NCBI GenBank assembly: GCA_963921825.1
Contig: OY997594.1
Location: forward strand, 10,173,001-10,237,000
Direction: 5' to 3'
Length of the DNA: 64,000 nt
Source: Erodium maritimum
Lineage: Eukaryota > Streptophyta > Magnoliopsida > Geraniales > Geraniaceae
Shown here: positions 1-10,909 of the stretch, piece by piece
How the letters are laid out: each line of letters opens with the position of its first letter
Numbering within the stretch: position 1 is the stretch's first letter
The notes under the pieces: generated by a model
Told to the model about the DNA's origin: nothing
Databases searched by the model: none
The model's input: the letters and a program-made list of their open reading frames with translations, nothing else
Position numbers and translations under genes: made by a program

Positions 1-259
1 TATTATTTGCATTCCCTGTCAGAGCTCAATTTCAACAGCTACGTGTGGTTATGTATTGTTAGTCTTAGGTCCAGCTTCTCCTTGGCCTGAAAGGTTCAAC
101 AGAAACAAAATGAGACAAACAAGCTCTTAAGATGCACAATATTTCACTTTATCTTCTCTCCCTGTCTATATAGTTTTACTTTTCCCCTGTTTAAGGTTGT
201 TTCTATTTATCTTATCCGTTTCAAAAGAGTTCATTACCCTCCTAATAGTCATATGATCT

Positions 260-3200
260 TTAAAGAGTGTAGTTTGTGGTAATATACTTGTGATTCTTCT
301 GCTTTGCACGCCAATAGAAAGCCATGGCTCCAAATGCACAGCTGGCAAGAGCTACAGCCAATGCAGCTCCCACGGGCACCACAACTGCATTTGTTGTTAC
401 CGCTGCAGCCAGATCGTCAACAACCTTAATACTCCTTTCATTGTCAACAAGATCCTTGTCCTTGTCCAGAGATACTAGGTCTCTGCCATAATAACTAGAC
501 AACAACTTGAACACCTCCTCCTTGTTCCACTCAATCTGACTGCTTCCATTACTACTATCTAGGTAACATGAGGAGCACAGATGCCTTGGGGGCCAAGCAA
601 TTTTTGGGAACTTGGGATCGCCGGTTCTAAGAGATGCTTCTTCTTTCAGTAACCTCTCGTTTACTTTATTATGTGCACTCCACAACCAAAGTACAAAATC
701 ACGTGTATTGTTGAAAGGAATAGAGACGCTGAAAATTAGAAAATAGTGCAAGTCAGATAAAGAGGAGTTAATACAGAGTTTATAAACTTATTAATTTGCA
801 TTCACCTTGAACACATTCCATAGAAATGTTGACGACACTCCTCACATATAAAGAAGTTATGGATAAAATCACATATGGCCATGAATGCATTTTGGCTCTC
901 TCCGTCCCCTATTCTCACAGAGAATGAGTGCAATAGAACCCACAACCCACAGCTGCAAAAAAATAATAGCTTAATTGTGGTTTGAGATGGTGATGAAGTG
1001 AAAACTGCAACTATCATCATCACCATTACCTTTTCCACTATTGCAATGTATAATAAAACAATTACTTGTGTGCTTGTATTGTATATCAACACACAACATG
1101 GGAAGCTACTATATGGAACTTGAAAATATTAGTTACCTAAAGCCCCTAGTATCATTTCTACTGCCACGGCAAAACATCTGCAAAATAACACCAAGATGAT
1201 AGCACAAAAAAATAAGTACGGATTACAATATTATGTAGCATGCCATGCAGAAGATAAAAGGCAAAGAACCACTAGTAACTTTAACCCTTTATAATACGTT
1301 ATATTTACATGAGTACGAGTGACTGTGACCGTTACCCAATATCCACGAGGAACTTCTTTTCCACAAATTTTGATATTTTCCAGTGCACCCTTCTTATCAC
1401 CAATGTCAAGATCTTCCAGTATGTTGTCGGACATCATATTTGTTGGGCACAAATCATCAAAGTTAACTAGGATTTCTGCGCTTCCCCTTCGACACCTAGT
1501 ACAATAATCGGAGTGAGATGAGTAGAGGTAGGCAGCAAATTGCAAATGTCACATTGGAGAGGATGGTTTTTACCGCCTAGAAGGATGATGAACCACCAAT
1601 AATTGAAGGAAATTTATTAACGATGCCCGAGTTTCATTTTTTATCATCTGCGTATAAGCATATAGATAACTATACAGCATGACAATAAGATATGGAAGAA
1701 GACAGAAAAACAAGAGAAGAATATCTACTTTTTGTTGTAAGATGATATCAAAGAAAGTGGTTGTTGCTTCCTCAACATCAAACACAGCTTGTGCTATCTT
1801 CATAAGCCGTGCATTGCACAAGTTAATACCTCAACCCCTTGATAAAATTGACATGAAATGGCAAAGTAAATGAAAAACCTCAGAGATATTTGACGGGTGA
1901 ACATTCTCAATTTTATGATCATCCAGGCCGTATGAGCTGCAATTAAGAGGTGAAATGAACATCGTTGAGTAGAAACGAGAACAATATTTTAGATTGCAGA
2001 AGGATATGATAATCATTTTTAACTATTAATCACCTGATGTGGAGACAGGCCATATTGGACACTCAAATTTGTAACTGATAATCAACTAAATGAAGATCAA
2101 TAAAATCCAATTTCAAGTATTTGACAACTATAAGCAATGGATGAAGATTTCTCGTACCTGTTCAGTTGCTGATTGATCCAATTAAGCAAGTGATCGGCTT
2201 TTCTTACATCGTCAATTACAAGAAAGTCACTTCCAATTTTTTGAGGGTCTTCACTACCAGCTGCAAATTTAGAAGGAGAGCCCCATAAGAGCATAGGATA
2301 ATGGCTCACAGAAAACTTGAGGCAAAGTATAGTATTTATCTGTGCTGCCCAACAAACAAAAAGAATGACTAATCACCAGAGCCATACTCTCAGAATATAA
2401 AAACAAGTATAAATTTATATTAAGCAAAAGAGAGACCAACAACAAAATTGTGAGTGGGCTCCCAGTAGAGCATAGGATAATCACCAAAAGAGAAACTTAG
2501 TAATTATACTTATTTTTCCTCCCCAGGTAACTTCACTTAACACCTTTCTATTGGATATTCTGCAAAGTTGTTTAAGAGTTTCCAAGAACCAAAATATCTT
2601 GCGGCGAAAAGGAAAAAGTGTAAATACCTCCAATCCACAGTCTACCCGTGTCATCATGAGAATGCCAGGATGGACGGCATCAGGTCCACTGAAAAGTGTG
2701 GCGACTTTTTCATATTGTACCTACATAACAGAGAGCAGCAAACAAAATAAAACACGAAAAAGATTATATATACTTATAGAGAAAGTGTAATCACAAAATG
2801 CGACAACTTACCCCATATTTTCTGCAAGCGGGGCACCTGCCAAATGGACATACAGGTAAAACATTCAAATGTCATATTTGCATCATATATAGAACATTAA
2901 TGCACTTGCAAAATACAATTATACTGATAGAGTAAATAACATTGACCATAGAGCTACATAGTTACATCAATCTATCCCACATTGGGTAGCTGAGAAGATT
3001 GACTCCATTGTGGTTCAACTAAACTATTGTTGCTATGTACTTATATGTGCCACAGCACAAGAGTTGGAGCTGAAAGTATTTAAATCATGCACTCTAAGAT
3101 CATCATCAGCATCTTAGTAGACAACATAGGTATTAATTGTTATGGTTTCTGAATTTTATCATCTGAGTCAATATATGTCTTCATCAGTAAGATAATTTAA

Positions 3201-3570
3201 AAATGCAAACACCATTCAATTTATCACAACCATGACACCGTATTGAGGTCTTAGCTTACAAATATCAGCACTTCAAAATACAGAAAACAAAATAATCTGA
3301 CATTATGTTGAAAATGTTTGGCATGAGATTGAACAAAAATCAAGGTACCGACCAATTGGCAAAGAATTCGACAATGGCATAGGTGGCGGGGGTGTGGCGT
3401 AGAACTTGAGCGAAATTGGTAGCGTTGACATCGAGGGCAGAGTCAGGGTCACCGCCGCCGCTTTCGCCGGAAAGTGCTCGGAGGATCGAACGGGTTCCGG
3501 AGGTGGGAGACGGTTGGAGGAGGCTCAGTGAAAGCAGAGTAAGAAGTAGGATGAAAAATGGCAGAGACAT
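260..3570 (-). CDS. QSOX: Quiescin sulfhydryl oxidase (QSOX), 11 exons, about 511 aa
   Basis: Flavin-dependent sulfhydryl oxidase that makes disulfides in secreted proteins and passes electrons to O2. My exons (minus strand) are 3570-3353, 2836-2812, 2720-2628, 2339-2158, 1936-1879, 1797-1729, 1647-1574, 1495-1336, 1177-1137, 952-806 and 728-260. All have GT-AG borders, and the 1536 nt stay in phase to a TAA at 260-262. The start ATG (3568-3570) opens a hydrophobic signal peptide (SLPFFILLLTLLSLSLL). The thioredoxin motif WCPAC is split across exons 1 and 2. The Erv/ALR domain shows RFCRGS-like, CGLWVLLHS and the redox pair CEEC in ICEECRQHF. A C-terminal membrane helix (VVVPVGAALAVALASCAFGA) is followed by a basic tail, as in plant QSOX. 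Length matches plant family members (about 500-530 aa). No disruption seen. Family assignment rests on remembered Arabidopsis QSOX sequences. Confidence 0.95.
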
Positions 3571-3643
3571 GGAGAAGCCAGGAAGAGGTTGCTTTTTGGG
3601 GAACAGTTTAGGTGAGATGAGGAGAGGAGGAAGAGTGTGTTAG

Positions 3644-4170
3644 CTGTTGGAGGAGGGCCGGGTCGAGGCCTAGCAAAAATAACGTAACAGATCTCTGTAT
3701 ATTTGTTCACGGTGGGCCTAATTTTATCTGCATGAGTATTGCAAGGATTAAGAATGGAAATTTGATTATACATGCCTCTTAATATGGTATATTGTTTTGT
3801 TATGCTTTTATATTTTATAATTTGATTTTTATGTTTAAATTAACATTTTTTTATCTCTTTCTCTATTTTTTTTCTTCCATCGTTATTTTTTGTCAGGCTT
3901 TATGTTCTTCTCTCTCAACTTGTAAGTCTCGATCTTTTTTATCATTCTCTTTGTATCCTTACAATTATATTTTGTTGTGATTCTTAGAGCATTCTGGTTT
4001 TGAAACCCTTTAATCCTTATGTTGTCGAATAGTTTAGGGGGTTTGTCTTGATCCGTACAAAGTATTATATAGCATTGATGTTTGTACGAACTGTACGGTG
4101 ATTGTCAAAGAGACCAATTCTAACAACCTTGAATAATAAAAATAATAATACAATTTAGAGAATAATTCAT
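3644..4170. other. Intergenic, QSOX promoter side
   Basis: This is the region upstream of the QSOX start codon (QSOX reads leftwards). It is T-rich (3780-3990), with no reading frame I would trust and no clear TATA box at the right distance. It ends at the target duplication of the hAT element. Confidence 0.5.
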
Positions 4171-4478
4171 CGTATAATCAGGGGCGGAACCAGGAAATTT
4201 TTTTAGGGGTATCCATAGATAATTAATAAATATATATAAAAAATCAATGATATTAAAATTAAAAACAATTGTATAGTCAAATATGTTAATATAATATTAA
4301 ATTTTAATTCCAACGCTTGATAACATGGGAAAACATCGATTCCTATCCCAATCAGAAAGGTCATTTCCATATCTTAACCGTGCTCCACGTATCAATGTAT
4401 GCCTACCTTAATCAATAAATAACTTTATAATCGGAAAAAAAATCCTATCCACTAATTAGGAAACGGTATAGTTAATGT

Positions 4479-5685
4479 GAGGTGAAATCGGCTACAAACC
4501 ACTCTTAACCTAAAAACTAGAGAACCAATTCTAGCCACACACACCTAACATCCAACATTCCCCATGATGCCACATCATCACCCCAAATTCACCCAAACTC
4601 ACGCCACTTTCATCTTTTCTCACACAACCAAGGGCATAATTGTAAAAGCATGGTGCCATGTGGACAAGTGTCCATTTTTTTCTTCACCAATTCACTAATT
4701 TAATATTTCCCGATTCGTTTGAACTCCGATTAGCTTCAAACTTGCGCCAATATTTTTATTTTTTCAAGGGCTTTAAATCAAGATCAATCATGAATATATT
4801 TTGAAGCACGAAAATAAAAAGGTATATTGGAGTGATAAAAAAATGTTGAGTGTTGATAAATCTTCACTAATAAATGTTTTATATCGGAGGTATCAAACTA
4901 GTGCTAAATGTTGATAAAAACATATACTGAGGTGATAAAAACCATGTTCAATTTTGATAATAAGTGTGATAAAGTAATCATGATCAATTTTGGAGAATGA
5001 GGTGATAAAATCAGTGTAGAGTGTTGATAAAACCAGTGTAAAGTGTTGATAAAACCAGAGCAAAGTGTTGATAAAAATTAGTCAGATATAATTTCTTTAA
5101 AAACTAGCCCCGAAATAAAAAAAAATGTGCTCCAAAAAAACCATATGATGGAGATGATAAAACACACGTAATTGAATGATAAACCTAGTGTTTAGTGTTC
5201 ATAAAAAACAGGCGATGAGGTGATAAAAACATGATCAGTTTTGGAAAAGGAGATGATAAAACTAGTGTAAAGTGTTGATAAAACCAGTGTAAAAGTGTTG
5301 ATAAATCCAGAGCAAAGTGTTGATAAAAATTACCCAGATTTTTTTTATAAAAAAAATCAACACCGACATAATTTTTTTTTTGTGCTTCAAAATATATTCA
5401 TGACTGATCTTGATTTAAAGCCCTTAAAAAAACAAAACTAATGACGCAAGTTTGAAGCCAATCGGAGTTCAAACGAAGCGGGAAAAATTAAATTAGTGAA
5501 TTGATTAAAAAAATAACATAATAGTTTTACTAAAAAGCCCTTACCACTTATTAAAAAGTGCTGTTTTTTTGCAGTCAACAATTCAACTACTCAATTACAT
5601 CTCATCCATCCATTCTTAAAATGGATGGCTTAGATTGGTTCTCTAGTTTTTAGGTTAAGACATGGTTTGTATTTGATTTCTCCTC
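4479..5685. mobile_element. Mutator-like element with long inverted repeats, nested in the hAT element
   Basis: The tips GAGGTGAAATCGGCTACAAACC (left) and the complement of GGTTTGTATTTGATTTCTCCTC (right) are inverted. The flanking 10-bp direct repeat TAGTTAATGT lies at 4469-4478 and 5686-5695. The inverted arms run at least 350 bp inward: the block around 4707-4810 reappears reversed at 5385-5490. Long arms and a 9-10 bp duplication fit a non-autonomous Mutator-like element (MULE). No protein-coding capacity is visible. The centre is a degenerate minisatellite. Confidence 0.8.
4845..5335. repeat. Degenerate minisatellite inside the nested MULE
   Basis: Repeats of a roughly 22-bp unit like aaagtgttgataaaaccagt occur at variable spacing, most regularly at 5010-5085 and 5255-5330. 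The two clusters resemble each other, so the array may itself have been duplicated. All copies contain gttgataaa or ggtgataaa. Confidence 0.65.
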
Positions 5686-6145
5686 TAGTTAATGTAGTGT
5701 CTTTTTTCTTTTGAAACTTAATGTAGTGTCTTTTTAGTTCTTAGAACACTATTATTTAAATAATGTTTCTAGTGCGATGCTACTTTTTTCGTATAGCATC
5801 TTCCAAACTCTTAAAAAAATGCTACCATAAAACTTAAGAGACACTATAGTACAACATAGAATTGGAAGAACCAGCAACTCAGTACGTGTGTTCTACTTTT
5901 GTGAATAGTCTTAGTATTTAATAATAAACAATCTAATAACACTTAGAATAAATTGGGGAGATGATAAAACTCCATACTTATTAATAATAAAAACCCATCA
6001 AATAATCAGTTACCTAAATGCAACTTCATATATATTAGTAGTAAAGCCCATCAAATAATTAAAGCCCAAAAAATCAGCAAACAAATAATTAAAGCCCAAA
6101 AAATCAGCAAACAACTCAAGTCCAGCAAAAAATGAGGGTGTTCCA

Positions 6146-6205
6146 CAAGGATTCGATCCTAGGTTGTAGTTAGAAATTTGAAAGACCTTTAACCATCTGA
6201 CTACT
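6146..6205 (-). repeat. tRNA-derived (SINE-like) stretch in the hAT right arm
   Basis: On the minus strand the sequence has an A-box-like block (gtagtcagatggttaaag), an anticodon-arm-like middle and a B-box-like block (ggatcgaatcc). This is the layout of the internal RNA polymerase III promoter of a tRNA. It does not fold into a complete tRNA and ends inside the transposon, so it is a relic and not a tRNA gene. Confidence 0.45.
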
Positions 6206-6379
6206 TTCCCATATATTTAGGGTGTTCCATGGAACACCCTAAACCCCTCTGTCTCCGCCCCTGCGTATAATAAGGAAAAGGATGCCTTATGATCTTGACA
6301 AGTTACAACATGTTAGTCTTGTTGTAACAATCTCGTTGTCTGGGCTTTAACAAACTAATTGGTCAGACTCTTCTCTTTA

Positions 6380-6513
6380 TTAGAAGCCTTGCATACTTGC
6401 AGCATCTATAATAGCATCCACTTCATTGATCATGGCTTGAAGCTCTGCTTCAGTAGGGTTCTGTCCCAATGACCTTATCATAATTCCAAGTTTTCCGGTA
6501 GTGATTTAATCTG
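6380..6513 (-). pseudogene. Calmodulin fragment (pseudogene)
   Basis: Read on the minus strand, the segment after an intron-acceptor-like cctgttacag gives [20 protein letters not shown], followed by [11 protein letters not shown]. This matches the region between EF-hands 1 and 2 of plant calmodulin (usual [31 protein letters not shown]). The codon before ITT is TAA in the calmodulin frame. The second calcium loop is lost, and the frame ends at a stop after [10 protein letters not shown]. The rest of calmodulin was not found nearby. The retained acceptor suggests a genomic copy rather than a spliced retrocopy. It lies about 115 bp from the right end of the hAT element. Confidence 0.85.
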
Positions 6514-7780
6514 TAACAGGTCATTACTAATATCAGAAGAACTCAAAACGCCACCTTACCAATACCCAAACACACACCTACGAGGTGTAAAAGTACACTA
6601 CTCAGAAAAAAAATCATCATATTCAAATGGCTATCAAGATTATTAGACAAAATTCCAAATCATTCAATTTAATTATAGAAAATTTCATTTCATCTTGAAC
6701 ATTCATTTACCGCTAATATTCAAAATAAGCTAAACTAAACTTTTGAGCAGATTTTAGAAAGAATAAAAACACAAACACATCCTTAATTAACTTAAATGGC
6801 ACAATAGATAGAAACTACCATCAGTGTACAAGTCAACACACGAAATATATATATTAGATTCAAACAAATCATTGATTCATATCTGATCTACATGAGAAAA
6901 ATACACCACACAAGAAATTAAAAACAAATTTTTAAAACTGCCGTTAGAGATGACGATTACCCTCAACACCCTCTTTAAGAGTTGTTTTCCATATCTTTAT
7001 CTCCGAATTCTAAAACTTATTCTACAAAACATTTTTTTCCCACCCAAGAATTGGACGCCAAATTTATGGAAAAGGTGCGAGAGGAGATGAATCTATTAGA
7101 TCGGGAGAAGGTCCAAGAGGAATTGGAGAAGAAGACAAACGTGAATCTGATGGATTGGGTCTCCAAATTTCGATATTAGACAGAGAAGTGAGAGGTGAGG
7201 AAAACCCAGATTCGTGTTCTGGTATCAGATTAAGGAAAAGAGAAAAAGGAATTTTTTTAAAAGCACGGACAAGTCGAGAAATAGAAATGAGATTAAAAAT
7301 AGGTGTTAATTTAAATCTGTTTAAATTTCAAGGGTATATATATCTTACTAATAATGAAAAGCATAGAAATCAAATTATGAAGTATAAAAGCATAGTAAAT
7401 CAATATGACGTATTAATAAACATATATTTTCAAATTTCCCATTAAGAATCACCCAATCATACTTCCCTATGAATCTAAATTAATTAGAAGGGAAAATCAT
7501 GGTTTCTGGCCTATTTTGAGCTTTGTTTTCGCGATCCTAACCTGGGTTGACATTTTTTGCACTTCTAAACTATGACCTTAGTCCATGAGGTACGTCGTTC
7601 CTTCCGGGATCGCGCCCCGTTCGCCTCAATCCCCATCTCCCCTACCTAGATGTTAGTTAGAGTGTTTGGGGTTACGATTAGTCCCCTTCCTCGAGGTGAC
7701 GAGGCCTTAAGTAGGTGTTCAAGGTCAATCATACAAAGCCTGGAGGACTCATTGGTCTTGTTGCAACCGTCTCGCAATCC
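6514..7780. other. Intergenic, no recognisable gene
   Basis: This is AT-rich DNA. A 65-codon frame at 6982-7179 encodes a charged C-terminal stretch (KVREEMNLLDREKVQEELEK) that I do not recognise. It has no splice context or supporting homologue and is probably spurious. The part from about 7540 onward may be decayed 3' sequence of the LINE to its right. Confidence 0.4.
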
Positions 7781-7789
7781 GTGGCATAA

Positions 7790-8940
7790 GACTTCTCGAG
7801 CTTGTACGGTTTAAATTCCAGGATGGAATCATCAAACCTGGTATCCTCAGCATCTGTAGATCATAGTCATGGACCACATGGCCGATCCGAACGCATTTTT
7901 AGTAGAGTTTGGGGAGCCGATCATAGGTCATGGTGACCATAATCGACTTTGAGATTCCCGAAACCTCATGACCATAGTCCGGCGAAAGGGACGATGGAGC
8001 TCCATCCAAAAATGAACTTTAACAGACCCTCCCCTGCACAATACCCACTGGTCACATGGGACACCTAACACTCCCTTAGCGTGGCTCCAATGAATTTCCA
8101 GTAGCCTTCGTACAAACCAATGACGGGAGACCCCTTACATGCACCCATAGTTGTATGTGATTCAACTCGGGGCGACTTTAGTGCCAACATTCTCCTCACC
8201 ATGCCGAATTGTTGGCGAGCCATGACTGTTGGTCCGCTAGAGTATAGAGCACCACGACCTCCATCTCGTCTTCATTAGTGATGGAGCAAGCCAAGAGGCT
8301 GTTTTGGAGTTTACCATTGATGGCGGAAGGTCCCGAGGAAGCGGTGAGGCAGAGGAGCGATCGACCCTCGATGTCTTCGAGACCAAGAAATCTAGTCTTT
8401 CCTTGGTCGGTGGTGATATAGAGACATGTGACGGCGTGTGGGAGGAAACCCCAGTAGGGCGTCCTCTCTTGGGTTTAACCGGTGATTCCAACGATGCATG
8501 TCTTGGGGAAAATACCACCAAAGTCGAGCCCTTCATGGATGAGTGGCCAATCGAGGGTAGCGGCGCTTGCGGTGGTGTAACCGGTAACGCAGAAAGAGAG
8601 ATTTTAGGGTTTCTCTTCTTCCTAGTTTTTATCGGACATATGAAATCAGATGAGGGTCTTGAGGGCATGAATATGAGAGTCGGGGAGACAACCATCACAA
8701 TGGAAGGAGGGACGTGAAGATCTCTATTGGTGGAGAGATCGATATCACGACAATCGACTTTGGTGAGGATGTCAACATCAAGAGGTGGTGGCTAGGGTAG
8801 CTAGGGCTAGAAATCTCTAGAGCGATAAGACACACAAAGCGTGCATGTGGTTGATTGATTGTTTTAGGTGTAAAGTTTTTTTGAGAAAAGGTGCTTGATA
8901 AGTGCACTTCTTGTGTTTTTTTTAGCACATTGGTCGATCA
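7790..8940 (-). pseudogene. Decayed L1-type LINE ORF1 (DUF4283 / zinc-knuckle protein)
   Basis: On the minus strand an open stretch at 8698-8237 is rich in S, P, K and R (for example KPKRGRPTGVSSH). It is followed by degenerate matches in shifting frames to the DUF4283 domain (LWVHVRGLPS), its downstream block (FWMELHRPFRRTMVMRF) and a CCHC knuckle (YDRLPKLY, a stop, then KCVRIGHVV). The same order is seen in the far better preserved ORF1 at 58.5-59.6 kb (LWVQLHNLPF, then RIRWDVNKPLRRKVKLRL, then YERLQDFCYCC). There are several stops and frameshifts and no ORF2. The function in an active element would be RNA binding. Confidence 0.65.
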
Positions 8941-9199
8941 TCTTTATTAATGAAAAAAATCAGAACATAAGGAACATAAAGAAGGCCTAGAAATAGTCTC
9001 AGATCTTATCATATTCGAGATGCTAACCATGAAACAAATAACGCTGCTTTGCATCACAAATTTGAAATGATGTATTGAAACACAAAAGAAATACAAACAA
9101 ATAATGAATATCATAGGTGTAAACTTAGGGGTGGGTTTTTTTTCCCCTATTTGTATGATTACGCGCATCGTGCACTTCCCGTGGCTCGACCCAAAAATA

Positions 9200-9600
9200 T
9201 CCGAGGAGGTCTCTACAAGAAGGAGGGGTAGGATCAAAGAATAGGTCGCTACTCCTCATCTGCGTCCCGCAATCATCAGAGCCCATTTTCTATCTCGCTG
9301 ATGTTGCTTCCCAAACCATAGTAAACCTATGGCCTCCACAACCCACCACTCCATAGTAGCACCGAGTCTGAATACTGCAAAAGAGATTAAAAAACGACTA
9401 GGTCGACCCAAAATCGGGAGACTCGCCGCCATAATCCCATGAAGGATAAGACGACAAGGTCGAACTGAGATCGGGGGATCCACCGACGACACTCCATAGG
9501 GGATGAACAAACCAAGTATGCTGAAAGAAAAACAAAGCACAACAGAGGAAATAAAGGGTCGAAAAAGAAAAAGAGCCGCCGCTGAAACATCTACAATGAC
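9200..9600 (-). repeat. Dispersed repeat, copy A (probable LINE 5' UTR)
   Basis: The sequence is closely similar, in the same orientation, to 30817-31250. It includes a repeated unit around gggtcgacctagtcg with ccccgat blocks (two units here, three in the other copy). It sits directly upstream, on the minus strand, of the LINE ORF1 relic, so it may be that LINE's 5' untranslated region. No coding sense is evident. Confidence 0.6.
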
Positions 9601-10909
9601 TAGGTTAAAGTTTTTTCACGAGAGGGTATTAATAAATTTCTTTTTGTTTGTATCTTATTTAATATTCTCCACAAAAATAATAATCATATTTTATCTTTTC
9701 AAAAAACATATATTTCATTGCGTAGCTTGCTTATTTCGTAGGGACACAAACGTAATTACGTGACATTTTGGGCAGCTTCCGAGAGTAATCTAGGACCGCA
9801 AACAAAGTTAGACACGGAATTGTCTGGCAGTAATACAATATTACGAAAAAACCCTCATCTTCATCATAAGATATCCCCAATTCGACTGAAACCACATTTC
9901 GAATTTTGCTTGCTAGGGCTACATAAAGGTGATACAATATCTCTCGATCCCGTCGATAAAATTGTCCCTATTATCTCTTCGATATCTTCACTCGTCGAGT
10001 TGTTCCTGCGCAAGGTACTTCACTTTCTGCTCCTGCCCATTTTTGTTGTTGCCTAAACTGAGATTTGTTCACATATGTCTGACTAGATCGTTGAAATTGG
10101 TATATTTGATTGAATGGAGTTTTCAATTCTCGCGTGAGTATGAAGTAGACTCAGTATCTCGTACTTGAACCATGTGTGTTAAATTTATCAGCGAACGCGT
10201 TGTTGGGTTGTTTAATTTGTGGAGTTTTGTTTTGTCATCCTAAGGGTGCGAATTTTTTGTGGGTTTGGTTGAGGGATCTGCTAATGCTAACCGAGATTTT
10301 CTCCACAAATGGGGATGCAGTATGAATTCCTTGGTTAAGAGAATTGTATGTTTGTAAACGTCTTTATTTCTGTTTTTAAATGTCACAATCTTGTGTTATT
10401 GGTCCTTGTGAACAGCTATATTTGTGAACTTTTGTTGTCATAAAAACTGGTGGTGGAGATGGGTAGGAGGAACCTGCTTTTGGTTGGAAGAAAACAGGTA
10501 GAAAATGGTGAGGAAGGGAATATGAATTGAGCAACAATTTACTGTTTGCTTGGTATGCCTGAAATTTCGTAATTAAGTTAACTATTCTGTGTTTTTTCGA
10601 GAAGTTATTGGATCAGGTAAAGGCTGCTATTTTCTGCATATATTCATAAATGTAGTTTCATTAGTCTAATATTCATGAGGTTTTGTGGTCTAAGATTAAG
10701 ATTTGAATTTTACATTATTGTGTGTGAGTTTCTAACTATCAACAACTTTTTCATTGTTTGACCTTTGCGACCTACAATGCAAGTGACATATATTGGGGTA
10801 TTGCTTCATCTATTTTCTGCTACTTTGCAGCTGTTAAGAACGACCCAAAAATCCACAGTGCATTTGGTGCCAAGATATTGAAATCATTGATATCTGTCTG
10901 ACAATCACT
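9601..10909 (+). promoter_or_regulatory. MAF1 upstream region with probable 5' UTR intron
   Basis: No protein gene is seen here. A likely 5' leader around 9900-10014 ends in gcgcaag|gtactt, a good donor. A matching acceptor is tactttgcag at 10821-10830, which would leave a short second leader exon before the MAF1 ATG at 10910. This leader intron is inferred from splice-site look only. Confidence 0.4.

Larger units (their letters stand above)
4179..6263. mobile_element. Non-autonomous hAT-type DNA transposon
   Basis: The element is bounded by inverted tips, CAGGGGCGGAaccagg on the left and the complement of tctgtctccgcccctg on the right. It is flanked on both sides by the 8-bp direct repeat CGTATAAT (4171-4178 and 6264-6271). 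An 8-bp duplication with short inverted tips is the hAT signature. There is no transposase reading frame. About 1.2 kb of its length is a second transposon inserted inside it (4479-5685). Without that insert the element is about 870 bp. Its right part has a 30-bp tandem duplication (6053-6114) and a tRNA-like stretch (6146-6205). Confidence 0.85.

Noticed and set aside
8237..8717. 153-codon minus and 137-codon plus frames as host genes
   Set aside because: The minus frame is part of a decayed LINE ORF1; the plus frame is its shadow.
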